From positions 1,612,001 through 1,676,000 of the forward strand of contig CBDEFX010000002.1 of the NCBI GenBank assembly GCA_965237635.1: 64,000 nucleotides of DNA, in the 5' to 3' direction. Below the pieces are notes generated by a model. That model saw only the letters and a list, made by a program, of their open reading frames with translations, did no database searches and was not told the DNA's origin. This document shows positions 49,744 to 59,415 of the stretch, piece after piece; the stretch's first letter is position 1; the number at the start of each line of letters is the position of its first letter. The stretch is from CBDEFX01 sp965237635. GTDB lineage: Bacteria > Chloroflexota > Dehalococcoidia > Lucifugimonadales > CAUZJF01. Both the position numbers and the translations under genes were made by a program.

Positions 49744-51387
49744 ATGGCGGGGTCTAAAAGAAATCAGCCCGTGATCTGTACGGACGACTGCTGGCTTTTA
49801 AACGCGTCCGAAACGCCTGTGACCATCGAGGACCTCAGGGAGAAGATGATCGCTCCTCATGAGGGAACGCCGGCGGCCCTGTGGTGGAGCGTCGGAGACA
49901 GAGAGGCCTACAACTACGAGACCCAGGTCGGGGAGATTGCCGGAGAAGGCTACGAGACTTCCGAGCTTCCCGACTGGCTCAGGCGGTCCTCACAGAACAC
50001 CAGACACCTCATGGCGACGGTCGGTGGCCCCCTGACGGCCCTGGTTGGTCTGTGCCACGAAGCCGGCATGGAGTTCTTCTCACGGGTCAGGATGAACAGC
50101 CACTACCGGCTCGAGCCTTCGTCGCCGAACTATGGCAGGTTTCGCAGGGAACACCCCGAGCTACTGATAGGCCAGCCTGGCGAGGAGTTCCCGAAGGGGA
50201 GCATGGAGTGGGCTGCCAGGAACGGGCTCAACTACACATTCCCTCAGGTCCGTGAGCACATGGCTAAGATCATCATTGAGCAGTTTGAGCGCTTCGACGT
50301 CGACGGCGTAGAGATGGACTTTATGCGCCATCCAACCTTCTTCAGGCCGGAAGAGGCGTACGCTAACAGGTACTTGATGACAGACCTCGTGAGGCACGTA
50401 CGAAGCAGGATGGAAGAGGTGAGATCGACGCGCGGCCGGGACATCTACCTGTCGGTCCGCGTCCCACCGACCCTGTCGAACGCTGCGAAGGTAGGGCTTG
50501 ATGTCGAGCGGTGGATGGACGAGCAACTGGTAGACATTGTCGTGGCCGGAATGGGCAAGATACCCTTCGAGACCCCTGTCAGGGAGTTCGTAGATGCTAC
50601 CGACGGGACCGGTATTCAGGTCTACGGCTGCATCGAGGCGAGTCGCCCCGCCGTGGACGAGAATGTTATCAGAGCCCTGGCCAGCCGCTACTGGAGCGCC
50701 GGCGCATCGGGAATCTACATGTACAACTTCTACACGATGTCAGGCGAGTGGAAACGGCGTGTTCTGAACCAGATAGCCGATCCGGCGACGCTGAGCAGGC
50801 TCGATAAGCGCTATGAGCTCGATCACGTCATCATGCCTGAGCCGATATCCGAGCGTGAGGCGGCCAGGAACCTGATGGTCATTCCCAAGGACCGATACGT
50901 CCAGATCAGGTCGGTATTTCGATATGCGGTCCCGGCTCCTCAGCTACCGGTCATAATGGAGAAGACCCTCAATGATCGAGGGGCCGTGCTCAAGATCGAG
51001 ATCGCCGACGATCTAGAGGCTGCGAGCGCGGAGGGAGCGCTCGGAAGCTGCAATCTGGTTATGGTATTTGAAGACTTGGCGCCCGACACCGAGCTCCAGG
51101 TAAACCTCAACCGAGAGGTCGTCCCGTGGGCCTCAGGCACAGTGTCCGAAGGCTGGACGCGCTTGCAGCCGGAGCCCGGGTACTGGACGCTCTTTCCCCA
51201 AACACCGGTCGAGGAGACCGAGCCCGGGACCAGCGTCTCCTTCGACGTCGGCTGTCCGCCGCTCAAACAAGGGGAGAACGAGCTCGAGGTCCGGCTCGTC
51301 GCGAGCGGTCCTCAGCAGACGGAGCCCGCAGTCCTCAAGGGGCTGGAAGTCAACATCCGCTACAAGCAGTCGCAGGACCCAATTTAA
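49744..51387 (+). CDS. Glycoside-hydrolase-like TIM-barrel protein
   Basis: 547 aa, no signal peptide. Barrel-type segments: GPLTALVGLCHEAGMEFFSR, NYTFPQVREHMAKIIIEQFE, RFDVDGVEMDFMRHPTFFRP (an Asp/Glu pair typical of the strand 4 catalytic region in GHL10/DUF4015-like hydrolases), DIYLSVRVPPTLSNAAKVGL, and GASGIYMYNFYTMSGEWKRR. The C-terminal part is a beta-sandwich. The ATG at 49744 has GGAGGAGGG; the frame opens earlier at 49642 within repeat. Probably acts on a carbohydrate, and the sialidase-like gene downstream fits that. The family needs a profile search. Confidence 0.72.
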   Translation: MAGSKRNQPVICTDDCWLLNASETPVTIEDLREKMIAPHEGTPAALWWSVGDREAYNYETQVGEIAGEGYETSELPDWLRRSSQNTRHLMATVGGPLTALVGLCHEAGMEFFSRVRMNSHYRLEPSSPNYGRFRREHPELLIGQPGEEFPKGSMEWAARNGLNYTFPQVREHMAKIIIEQFERFDVDGVEMDFMRHPTFFRPEEAYANRYLMTDLVRHVRSRMEEVRSTRGRDIYLSVRVPPTLSNAAKVGLDVERWMDEQLVDIVVAGMGKIPFETPVREFVDATDGTGIQVYGCIEASRPAVDENVIRALASRYWSAGASGIYMYNFYTMSGEWKRRVLNQIADPATLSRLDKRYELDHVIMPEPISEREAARNLMVIPKDRYVQIRSVFRYAVPAPQLPVIMEKTLNDRGAVLKIEIADDLEAASAEGALGSCNLVMVFEDLAPDTELQVNLNREVVPWASGTVSEGWTRLQPEPGYWTLFPQTPVEETEPGTSVSFDVGCPPLKQGENELEVRLVASGPQQTEPAVLKGLEVNIRYKQSQDPI

Positions 51388-51883
51388 GCCCGTGTGCCAG
51401 TTTTGACCGAGAACGATGCGGGACCGGACGTTTTCTTCCCCCGACGCCGGGCTTTGCCCGAGAGCCGCCTCCAACTTGTGTCCCTGAATCCGCCTCGGGC
51501 GGACGAAGAGCCTGCACTGAGCCTGCCGAAGTGGTCTGGGGAGGGGTGGTCCCATGTCGCGCTAACACCACCCCAGATGCTTCACCCCGATGTGGAATCG
51601 GGGGGTCAAAATGTCGCGATCGGGGGCTATGGTTCGACAGGCTCACCACGAACGTAGGTTCAGATTCACCGTTCGCCCTGAGCCTGTCGAAGGGCAATTC
51701 GGCTCGCGCGGCACTTCTTGTGCAAAGCCGCGTCGGGGGAAGAATCTGGGGGTGGGATCTTGGTCATACCGTGAGCCAGTACAACGCCTCCTAAATCCCG
51801 CTCCTCGACAATCGCGAACATAAGTGCTATACTTGCTCAGAGGGACAGACCCAACCGGCTTGCACTGAGCTTGCCGAAGAGTG
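51388..51883. repeat. Dispersed repeat cluster (51.4-51.9 kb)
   Basis: GCTTTGCCCGAGAGCC, CAACTTGTGTCCCTGAATCC, GGGGAGGGGTGGTCCC, CACCACCCCAGATGCTTCAC, CCCCGATGTGGAATCGGGG, GGTTCGACAGGCTCACCACG, AACGTAGGTTCAGATTCACC, GTTCGCCCTGAGCCTGTCGA. This is the most complete example of several modules met singly elsewhere. No gene. Confidence 0.75.
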
Positions 51884-52117
51884 GCTGTCCCATTTCGTTG
51901 CCCCAAGTGTCCCGCGGCGCGCCGAAATCCCTCGTTCCAGGTCATCAACAGCTGAGTGAGACACAATGAGACAGAACGAGACGCATTTTTCAAAACCTAA
52001 CCCGCTGACGCGCCCATGTCTCGATGGCCTGTTCCATTTCGTTGCCCAGGTGTCCCACGGTGTACCGAAGTCCCTAGCTGAGTGGAACACAATGGAACAC
52101 AATGGAACAGTTTTTTC
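51884..52117. repeat. Pair of imperfect direct repeats with inverted ends
   Basis: Unit 1 (51884-51991) and unit 2 (52028-52117) share CCATTTCGTTGCCC, GTGTCCC, CCGAA.TCCCT, CTGAGTG and ACACAATG, then a T-run. In unit 2 GTTCCATT at the left pairs with AATGGAAC at the right. Origin unknown; it looks like a small non-autonomous repeat. Confidence 0.55.
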
Positions 52118-52191
52118 AGCGTTTCGTTGGCTTTCATCTAACCGGATGCAGCAAGATACCGTCATGCCCAATTTCTGTGCACGCCGTGGCT

Positions 52192-52270
52192 CTTCCAAAC
52201 CTGGACGTAGGGGCGAGTTTCAAACCCGCCCTCCCTCCTCCCCTTGACGGAGAAGGGGAAAGTGAGGGTT
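52192..52270. repeat. Composite dispersed repeat fragment
   Basis: CTTCCAAACCTGGACGTAGG, GGCGAGTTTCAAACCCGCCC and CTTGACGGAGAAGGGG, the same module as at 26330-26380. Remaining sequence to 52355 holds no gene. Confidence 0.7.
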
Positions 52271-52355
52271 TCTCCATCCTTGTGCAAAATCTCCAGCAGG
52301 CTACAGGAATTCCACGAGCTTTATGAAGGCGCCGGCGGGAAAGAGAAGGTGACAG

Positions 52356-53591
52356 ATGGTGCTTGAGGTCCCGGTATATGGGAACGACGACGCGGTCGCG
52401 GCGCTGCGTCCCACCTACAATCTAGGAGGTGTGGTCGAGCCGTCAAGGGATGAGCTGGCCGCAATGCAGAAGGGCTCTTACGTCTTTCACGCGCGGGAAG
52501 GGAAGCTCAGCAGGGTGCCGGCCGAGAAGACGCTCCTGCCGCACGACCCGAAAGGGCACCCGCAGCGCGTCCATGCCGCGATGGCGCCCGACGGGACGGT
52601 CTACTTTAGTCAGGGGAGCGTTGTGTCGAAGTCAACCGACGGCGGTCGGACTTGGAGCTCACACGAGCTAACGCTGGGAGCGGCGCCCAACTGCTCGTTC
52701 CAGGTCCTGAGGGACGGCACGTTTGTAGCGGTTGGCGACCCGCGTCGAGGGGTAGAGCTGAGAGCCCAGAAGGACCCTTCTAGGATCGTTGTATGGTCTT
52801 CAGGTGATGAAGGGAGATCCTGGGAGAAGTTTTCTGAGATTGATAACCCCACTGGGGCCTCGATGCGGCTTGCCGACACCCTCTGCCGGCTCCCGGACGA
52901 CACCCTGTTGGTGGCCGTCGAGTCGCGGGGCGGGCTGGACCCGAACTACGTGCACAGCTCTTCTGACGGCGGCAAGACGTGGATCGGGCCGGCGAGGCCG
53001 TACTCGTCGGAGCCGGTGTTCGTAGGGACCCATTGGGAGTACGCGCAGACAACCGGGTCCGGCTTTTTAGCGGACTTCAGCTATGAGACGATGATCGCCA
53101 GAATGGCCTCCGGAAGACTACTGGCTGTAATCCGATACCACGGGCCGGTGAACCCGCAGTGGCCGCTGATTGATCCAGGCCGGAGCGTCGGCTACAAAAA
53201 CCTATTCTTGGCAGACTCGGAAGACCAGGGCGTGACGTGGAAGGACCTGCGCCCGCTGACGAACGTCGGCGGCCAGTGCCACGGGTTCGCTGCCGGCCTT
53301 AGCGACGGCTCGGTGGTCGTCACTCACGATCACCGATATCCCCCGGGGACTCCGTGCGGCAGGGCGATGGTCAGCCGTGACGAGGGCATGACCTGGGAGG
53401 ACGAGGCCTATTTCCTCTACTTCGGCACCAGCCCGAGAGCGGGTTCCGGCTTCAGCGAGAGCGTCGTCCTAGAGGATGACACGATTCTCACGGTTGCAGC
53501 TACCAGCGAGGTTAAAGAGAGCCAAGGCTGGGATGAGTACATCGGTCAGGCCGATGTATGGGCCATCCGGTGGAGACTCGATAATGAATAG
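52356..53591 (+). CDS. Sialidase/BNR-repeat family protein
   Basis: 411 aa, predicted six-bladed beta-propeller with at least four Asp-box repeats: SKSTDGGRTWSS, SSGDEGRSWEKF, SSSDGGKTWIG and SRDEGMTWEDE, plus conserved ARMASGRLLAVIRYHG. No signal peptide, so it is cytoplasmic or moonlighting relative to classical exported sialidases. The ATG at 52356 has GAAGGTGA upstream. The catalytic Arg triad and Tyr/Glu pair were not individually assigned, so hydrolase activity is uncertain; related proteins bind or cleave diverse glycans. It follows the GH-like gene on the same strand across a repeat cluster. Confidence 0.85.
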   Translation: MVLEVPVYGNDDAVAALRPTYNLGGVVEPSRDELAAMQKGSYVFHAREGKLSRVPAEKTLLPHDPKGHPQRVHAAMAPDGTVYFSQGSVVSKSTDGGRTWSSHELTLGAAPNCSFQVLRDGTFVAVGDPRRGVELRAQKDPSRIVVWSSGDEGRSWEKFSEIDNPTGASMRLADTLCRLPDDTLLVAVESRGGLDPNYVHSSSDGGKTWIGPARPYSSEPVFVGTHWEYAQTTGSGFLADFSYETMIARMASGRLLAVIRYHGPVNPQWPLIDPGRSVGYKNLFLADSEDQGVTWKDLRPLTNVGGQCHGFAAGLSDGSVVVTHDHRYPPGTPCGRAMVSRDEGMTWEDEAYFLYFGTSPRAGSGFSESVVLEDDTILTVAATSEVKESQGWDEYIGQADVWAIRWRLDNE

Positions 53592-53660
53592 GGCTATGGC
53601 TGCCCCATCGGGCTTTGCCACAAGAAGTCGCCTCCAACTTGTCTCTCTGAGCGGCTTTAC

Positions 53661-55379
53661 CCCGAATCCACCGAAGGACACCGATGGACGGCGTGAGGAA
53701 AGCGGAAGGGGGGTGAGGGAGCTACAGGGGAAATAGCCTGGGTTCCATTTGGGGTAGGGAGGTCGGCGGACGGTCTTCATCGCCGCACAGGGGCCCCTAT
53801 GGCCGTCTGCGGGAGCTGCGATGCGCGGGATGGCGAGAGAATACGCAGCAGGGAACTCTCTCGGACCGGGCTGGCACGAGTCTGCGGGGATCTTCGGTTG
53901 TCCGGTGGGTGGGTCGGTCGCCGACGGTGCCGTCAGGCCGGGAGTGGAATGGCTCGCAGCCGGGCCAAGGCACGGCTGAACTTCTCAGCCCAAGGCCAGC
54001 GATCCGGAAGATGCAGGGTCAACCGGCGTGCCGAGCGGGTGAGCCGTCCGGCCAGGGAGAAGAACCGCCGCCGGAGGGTCTTGGTGGTGGCTATCCGCTC
54101 TCCCAGACCGATCCGCGCCGTCCAGCGGGCCAGGTTGTGGGCCATCGTCTGGACGGCCAGCCAGGCGCCGTTGGCGGCGAAGCGGCCCGAGGGGAGATGG
54201 TTCAGCCCGACGCCGTACTTGAGGTCGCGTATGGCATTCTCGATCTCGGCGTGGCGGCGATGGTCAGCCTCCAGTTCGAGCAACTCCCCGTCCCGGTCGG
54301 TGATGAAGCCATGATAGCTGTATTTGGCGAAGAGGGCCAGTTGGGAACCGGGCGTCGGCTTCACCCGCCGGACGATGAGCCGTACCGGCGCGGCGTCCGC
54401 CTCGGCCTGGAAGGGGGTGCAGGTGGTCTCGGCCACATCGGCGGCACCGTCCATCCAGTAAGGAATCGGCGTCCAGGCATCTTCGGGTATCGCCTCGATG
54501 AGATTGTGCAGGCTTTTGTGCTGGCGGATGGTGATGGAGAAGCGGACATCCATCTTGCGGCAGACGGATACCACGCCATGAGTGTAGAACCCGCTGTCGG
54601 CCCGTAGCGTGAGTCGTCCGTCGGCCCCGGCGTAGCGCACCCGTCCCACCGTCTCCCGCAGGAAGTGGGCGGCGCCGCGGGCGGTGTTGGCCCGGCCCTC
54701 GCGCAGCCGGGACATCAGCACGTCTCCGGTGCCGGCGGCGATGGCCGGCAGCGGGTGGTAGCCCCGCTTGCCGGTATAGCCGTGGTGGCGGGCGCCCTCC
54801 TTGGCCAGTCCGTAGGTCTCGCAGATGGTGGAGTCCAGGTCAATGGTCAGGGGCCCGTCGCCGGGTCCCGCCCCGGCCTGCCAAGCCCGGGCCAGCAACT
54901 CGCGGCTCACCCGGTCGAGTTGACGGACGTGGCCCCACCGGAAGCTGCGCAGGAAGGTGCCCAGGGTGGATGGCGCCTTGACCGTGCCGCCCAGGGTGCA
55001 GGCCGTCCCCCCGGTGCGCAACACATCGGCGTCGTCAATGCAGTCGCCCCCAGCCAGCGCAGACGCCACCAGCGTCATCATCTTGTCGCTCGTGTTCGCC
55101 CGCCCCGGGGCATCGCCCAGGTCGAGGCGCTGCCGGACGAGTTCGGGCAGGCCGAGGTGCCGCGCCAGGGTGGCCGGAAGGAGCAGCCCGGCATTGGCCA
55201 CCAAGCGGCGGTCGTCGAAGGTGATTTGGATCCGGTCGGGGTGGTTGCGTGGCAGCATCTACTGGGTGCTCCTTTTCCGGGGCCGTTTTTTTGCTACAAA
55301 ACCATTATCCCAGAAGCACAGGAGCACCTTCTTGCCGCCTCAGGACGCTAACCCGACGCCCTCCTTCGGTGGATTCGGG
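53661..55379 (-). mobile_element. IS1380-family element, copy 4, complete
   Basis: 1719 bp with CCCGAATCCACCGAAGGA at both outer ends and duplication TTTAC at 53656-53660 and 55380-55384. Rejoining the flanks gives GCTTTACACTTAAAGTCCCA, the dispersed repeat also seen near 58470. Almost identical to copy 2. Confidence 0.93.
53933..55258 (-). CDS. IS1380-family transposase
   Basis: Intact 441-aa protein matching that of copy 2: LTIDLDSTICETYGLAKEG with YTGKRGYHPL, LTLRADSGFYTH and EIENAIRDLKYGVGLNHLPS are all present. ATG 55258. One of two apparently functional transposase sources for the four copies. Confidence 0.93.
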   Translation of the reverse strand: MLPRNHPDRIQITFDDRRLVANAGLLLPATLARHLGLPELVRQRLDLGDAPGRANTSDKMMTLVASALAGGDCIDDADVLRTGGTACTLGGTVKAPSTLGTFLRSFRWGHVRQLDRVSRELLARAWQAGAGPGDGPLTIDLDSTICETYGLAKEGARHHGYTGKRGYHPLPAIAAGTGDVLMSRLREGRANTARGAAHFLRETVGRVRYAGADGRLTLRADSGFYTHGVVSVCRKMDVRFSITIRQHKSLHNLIEAIPEDAWTPIPYWMDGAADVAETTCTPFQAEADAAPVRLIVRRVKPTPGSQLALFAKYSYHGFITDRDGELLELEADHRRHAEIENAIRDLKYGVGLNHLPSGRFAANGAWLAVQTMAHNLARWTARIGLGERIATTKTLRRRFFSLAGRLTRSARRLTLHLPDRWPWAEKFSRALARLRAIPLPA

Positions 55380-55490
55380 TTTACACTTAAAGTCCCATTC
55401 GAGTCCTGCTCGCTCCCCTCGAACCACAGTCCTGGCCTTCCAACCTGGACGTAGGGGCGGGTTTTCAAACCCGCCCTCCCCCCTCTCCCT
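55380..55490. repeat. Composite dispersed repeat hit by two IS elements
   Basis: TTTACACTTAAAGTCCCATT, CGAGTCCTGCTCGCTCCC, GGCCTTCCAACCTGGACG, TAGGGGCGGGTTTTCAAACC. Its left end is cut by IS1380 copy 4 and its right end by IS481; the far part resumes at 56778 with TCCCTTGACGGGGGTTTGCA. Confidence 0.8.
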
Positions 55491-56777
55491 TGTATAGACC
55501 GGGGACATAGCTTACACATGTTCGGGGACATGGTGGACACCATAATAGGCATGACTTCATTACAAGGAGGTGGTCATGCCATGGAAGGAGATGTCCGTTA
55601 TGTCTCAGAGGAGAGAGTTCGTGGAGTTGGCGCAGGCTGAAGGCACCAACAAAAGGGGCCTTTGCCGTCGCTTCGGGATCAGCCCTACGACTGGATACAA
55701 GTGGCTTGGGCGTTTCCGTGAAGGGAGCGAGGCAGGCCTGGTCGAGCTGCCGCGGCGGCCTCACTACTCGCCTGCACGTACCCCATCGCAGGTTGAGCAG
55801 GCGGTGCTGTCTGCCCGTGCGGCCCATCCGGCCTGGGGAGCTCGTAAGCTGCGACGGTGGCTTTTGGAGCGCAGGGATGTGTTTGAGGCGGGCATGCCGG
55901 CCCCCAGTACTATCACGGCGATCTTGCGTCGTCATGGCCGCATTGACCCCGCCGAGGGGCCCAAGCACCGTTCCTGGCAGCGATTTGAACACCAGGCACC
56001 CAACGACCTGTGGCAGATGGACTTCAAAGGCCACTTCCCCCTTACCCGAGGACGCTGCCACCCTCTGACTGTTCTGGACGATCACTCTCGGTTTGCCTTG
56101 GGGCTGCAGGCCTGCGGTAACGAGCAGGGAGAGATGGTGCAACAGCGCCTGACGGCTATCTTCCGGCGCTACGGCCTGCCCAACACAATGTTGATGGACA
56201 ATGGCTCCCCGTGGGGCCATGACCAAGACCACCCCTACACACCTTTTTACAGTCTGGCTGCTGAGGTTGGGCATCGGAGTCAGTCATGGACGCCCTTATC
56301 ACCCTCAGACACAGGGAAAAGATGAGCGCTTCCACCGAACCATGACCGTTGAAGTGCTGCAGGGGAGCAGCTTCACTGATCTGGCGCACTGCCAGAGAGC
56401 CTTCGACCTGTGGCGGGACATCTACAACTTGGAGCAGCCCCATGACGCCCTTGACCTTGCTACTCCGGCCACCAAGTACCAAGTGAGCCAAAGACTGTTT
56501 CCCGAGGTCCTTCCACCCTTGGAATACGAACCAACTGACCTGGTACGCCGTGTTCACGACAAAAGTAGGCTCCAGTTGTTTGGCCGTATCTTCAAGGTAC
56601 CTAAGGCTTTCAAGGGCATGCCAGTGGCTATTCGGCCGACAACTGACGATGGAGTCTGGAACGTCTTCTTCGCCACTCATCAAATCGCCCAGCTTGACCT
56701 CAGGCACGATGCCTAACATACTCAAATGTGTCCACCATGTCTCCGAACACCCGTCCACCATGTGTCCGGTCCATACA
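55491..56777 (+). mobile_element. IS481-family element
   Basis: 1287 bp. Left end TGTATAGACCGGGGACAT, right end complement TGTATGGACCGGACACAT; both ends also carry internal CATGGTGGACAC repeats. Duplication TCCCT at 55486-55490 and 56778-56782. One transposase frame broken by a single-base T-run change. Confidence 0.88.
55576..56716 (+). pseudogene. IS481-family transposase with a 1-nt frameshift
   Basis: From ATG 55576 (AAGGAGGT 4 nt upstream): N-terminal HTH FVELAQAEGTNKRGLCRRFG, SPTTGYKWLGRF, then the rve core with Asp in NDLWQMDFKGHF, Asp in TMLMDNGSPWG, and Glu in YHPQTQGKDERFHRTM. The frame breaks in a T5 run at 56244-56248; with four Ts the reading TPFTVWLLRLGIGVSHGRPY is continuous. 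Either a pseudogene, a sequencing error or a slippage site. The C-terminus continues to 56716. Confidence 0.85.
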
Positions 56778-57052
56778 TCCCTTGACGGGGGTTTGCACAA
56801 AAAGTCATTCCCATGAAAATGGTGGCCCAAGGGGGTTTCCAAAGGGGGCTTGGCCCCCTTGGCGGGGGTCTGGGGGGAACCCCCAACAAAACAATGATCA
56901 GGGTGGGCGGGTGGGAAAGAGCCTTGAGTTTTTCATTTGCCTAGGTGGTAACAGGTTGCGACGACTTCTAGTGCAAAGCCCCTTCAGGGCGATCTGGACG
57001 ACCCTTTCCGTTCGTAGTATGAGATAATATCAGGCGAGTCCGGGGGAAACCG
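56778..57052. repeat. Repeat remnants upstream of the TPR gene
   Basis: TCCCTTGACGGGGGTTTGCA continues the repeat cut at 55490. Then a G/C-run block with AAGGGGGCTTGGCCCCCTTG (near 56843-56862), which can form a strong hairpin. No gene; the TPR gene starts at 57053. Confidence 0.6.
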
Positions 57053-58444
57053 ATGGAGCGTCCTATGTCCGTGAGTCGATCGTATTCTGTAATCGTCCTC
57101 GCCACTTTGGCCGTCTTGCTGTGGGCATGTGGCGGGTCGAACGAGGATGAGCTCGCCGAGGCTGAGCAGCACTTCGAGCGCGCACTGTCGCTCAAAGACC
57201 AGGGGCTCGTACAAGATGCCATAGCAGCGTACAACGACACCATTCTAGTTAATCCCGAGCATGCAGGGGCCTACTACCAGCGGGGAGTCGCCTACAGCGA
57301 GCTTGAGCAGTACGAACAGGCGGTCCAGGACTATGGAGAGGCGGTCAGACTTGACCCCGGCAACTCCGAGGCCTTTGCGGCTCGGGCCGCCGCCTACGCC
57401 AAGCAACTTGCCCTGCGCCAGGCGGTCAAGGACTACGACGCGGCGCTCAGGCTCGACCCGGACAATGGCAGCTTGTACGCCAAACGGGGCGCGGTGCACA
57501 CACTATTAGGCGAGTTCCACAACGCGATAGAGGACTACGACGACGCGATCAGGCTCGACCAGGAGAACGCGGACCTCTATGCGGAGCGGGGCACCGCCTT
57601 CGCGGAGTTGGGCAATTACCGGCGGGCCATCAACGAGTATCGCATAGCGATCCTTCTCGACCCCGAGAACGCAAAGCTACTGATCCAAAGAGCAGAGGCA
57701 TTCGCCGGCCTTGGCGACGTCACCGAAGCCTTGAGGCATTTGACTCAGGCGGATGAGCTTTCCCCTGACGATCCCGAGCTCATAGCGTTCCGTGCCGCCG
57801 CTTTCGGCGAGATAGGCGAGCACCGCTATGCCGCCATACTGTTTACCCGAGCGATCGAGCAGGACCCCGAGAACCCCGTTCTCTATTATGACCGCGGCAA
57901 CGCATACGCGAACCAGGACCTGTACGACCAGGCCATTCAGGACTTCGATCTGGCGATTAGCCTCAACCCGGAAAACGCAAGGATCTACCAGGACCGCGGC
58001 CTCGCCTACAGCATATTGGCCGAATTTGAGAGCGCCATAGCAGACTACGACGAGGCACTGAGGCTCTCTCCGAAAAATCCGACCATACTTACACTTCGAG
58101 GCAACGCGCACTCCGCCCTCGGCTACGTCCAGCTGGCCATTGATGACTACGACGAGGCTATCCGCATCAATCCGAGGGACGGCCAGCCCTACAACAACCG
58201 CGGCACTGTCTACCGCAACATCGGTGAGTTCGAGCGGGCGATACTCGACTACGAGAATGCGATCAGGGTCAACCCTGCTTATCCAATCGCCTACGCCAAC
58301 AGGGCCTTGGTCAACACCATCCTGGGCAACGACCAAGAGGCCTTGCGGGACCTTGACCTCGCGGTGGAGCGGGGCATGGACCGCGACTCCCTAGACCAGG
58401 CGCTTGCAGCGTTAAGGGACCAGCGAGGGTTACCCCCACCTTAG
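57053..58444 (+). CDS. TPR-repeat lipoprotein
   Basis: 463 aa. Lipoprotein signal SYSVIVLATLAVLLWAC with Cys near residue 26, then about 12 tandem tetratricopeptide repeats of 34 residues (for example AGAYYQRGVAYSELEQYEQA, VQDYGEAVRLDPGNSEAFA) covering nearly the whole mature protein. Predicted to be a membrane-anchored extracytoplasmic scaffold for protein contacts. ATG 57053 or 57065; GGGGGAAACC lies just upstream. Single-gene unit. The partner is unknown. Confidence 0.9.
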   Translation: MERPMSVSRSYSVIVLATLAVLLWACGGSNEDELAEAEQHFERALSLKDQGLVQDAIAAYNDTILVNPEHAGAYYQRGVAYSELEQYEQAVQDYGEAVRLDPGNSEAFAARAAAYAKQLALRQAVKDYDAALRLDPDNGSLYAKRGAVHTLLGEFHNAIEDYDDAIRLDQENADLYAERGTAFAELGNYRRAINEYRIAILLDPENAKLLIQRAEAFAGLGDVTEALRHLTQADELSPDDPELIAFRAAAFGEIGEHRYAAILFTRAIEQDPENPVLYYDRGNAYANQDLYDQAIQDFDLAISLNPENARIYQDRGLAYSILAEFESAIADYDEALRLSPKNPTILTLRGNAHSALGYVQLAIDDYDEAIRINPRDGQPYNNRGTVYRNIGEFERAILDYENAIRVNPAYPIAYANRALVNTILGNDQEALRDLDLAVERGMDRDSLDQALAALRDQRGLPPP

Positions 58445-58776
58445 TCCTCTCCCGTCAAAGGCGCTTTGCACTCAACGTCCTATTCGAGTCCTACTCATTT
58501 CCGTCGAACCACCGTCCGGGCCTTCCAACCTGGACGTAGGGGCTCAGGCGAACGGTGAATCTGGACCTACGTTCGTCGTGAGCCTGTCGAACCACAGGCC
58601 CCGGCGCTTCGCGACCTGGACGTAGGGGCGGGTTTCAAACCCGCCCTCCCTCCTTGACGGGAGAGGAAACAGGTAAGAGTGTCCCCGTTCTAGATCATGC
58701 AAAGCTCATCTAAGGATAAAGGAAAGAGACCTGTCCCCATCGTGGCGGCTGTAACAGGGCCCGTGAAGGACCGCGC
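58445..58776. repeat. Composite dispersed repeats after the TPR gene
   Basis: GCGCTTTGCACTCAACGTCC, CGAGTCCTACTCATTTCCGT, GGACGTAGGGGCTCAGGCGA, ACGGTGAATCTGGACCTACG, then a second GTAGGGGCGGGTTTCAAACC module (58623-58655). It shows the uninterrupted form of the target split by IS3 at 16191. No gene in the gap. Confidence 0.8.
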
Positions 58777-59214
58777 TCACGCCGGCTCGGTAGACTCGAA
58801 GTATTCGACCGGTGGCTGCCACAGCTTAAACGTCAGCGGCCACTCCGTTGCCATCGCGATGTAGCTGGGTTCCTTGTGTGGGTCCGGCGCCAGCCTTATG
58901 AATACGAGAGCAAGAATCGCCAGCGCCACGCCAGGTATGAAAAGAATAGGCCGATACCAACCTGACCTGAACCAAAGCCAACTGGTCCCAACCAACAGCC
59001 CCCAGATTAGAATCCACAAACCGTCGAGCACCATCAGCACGAAAAGGCCAACCACTACTGCGGTCAGTAGCCGACCGATAAGTCGAGCGATCGCATCGAA
59101 GGGCTTCAGCACGAATGCCAGGACCGCCGTAACCGTTCTCACAATCCACAACGCGAGTAGCGTGAAGAAGTCTCTGGGCATGATGCTTCTGGCAAACGAG
59201 ACTCGCAGGTCCAT
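58777..59214 (-). CDS. Small membrane protein
   Basis: About 145 aa with three or four hydrophobic helices (FFTLLALWIVRTVTAVLAFV, LLTAVVVGLFVLMVLDGLWI, ILFIPGVALAILALVFIRLA), a cytoplasmic loop with WFRSGWYRP, and a C-terminal soluble tail with WQPPVEYFESTEPA. ATG 59214 is chosen (GGCGGAAGAT upstream); GTG 59277 would add 21 residues with a poor site. No family recognised. It lies alone between repeats and the glycosyltransferase gene. Confidence 0.55.
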   Translation of the reverse strand: MDLRVSFARSIMPRDFFTLLALWIVRTVTAVLAFVLKPFDAIARLIGRLLTAVVVGLFVLMVLDGLWILIWGLLVGTSWLWFRSGWYRPILFIPGVALAILALVFIRLAPDPHKEPSYIAMATEWPLTFKLWQPPVEYFESTEPA

Positions 59215-59415
59215 ATCTTCCGCCTGCCAACGATATACGATGGCCCCCCACTTAATTCTCTGATCGCTCAACGGCACTCCGCAGCCTCCATGTATCCTGC
59301 CCCGCGCGGCGCTTCGTAGACTAGTCCGCGCCTGGTACTATCCGTTCGTCCCATTCTATCATGTGTCCGTACCGCCGGCCTCTTATCCGTCGCCGAGCAG
59401 TATCGCGTAGGTCAC

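Noticed and set aside
51827..52198. 123-codon minus-strand frame
   Set aside because: Composed of the two direct repeat units and has no ribosome site or family pattern.
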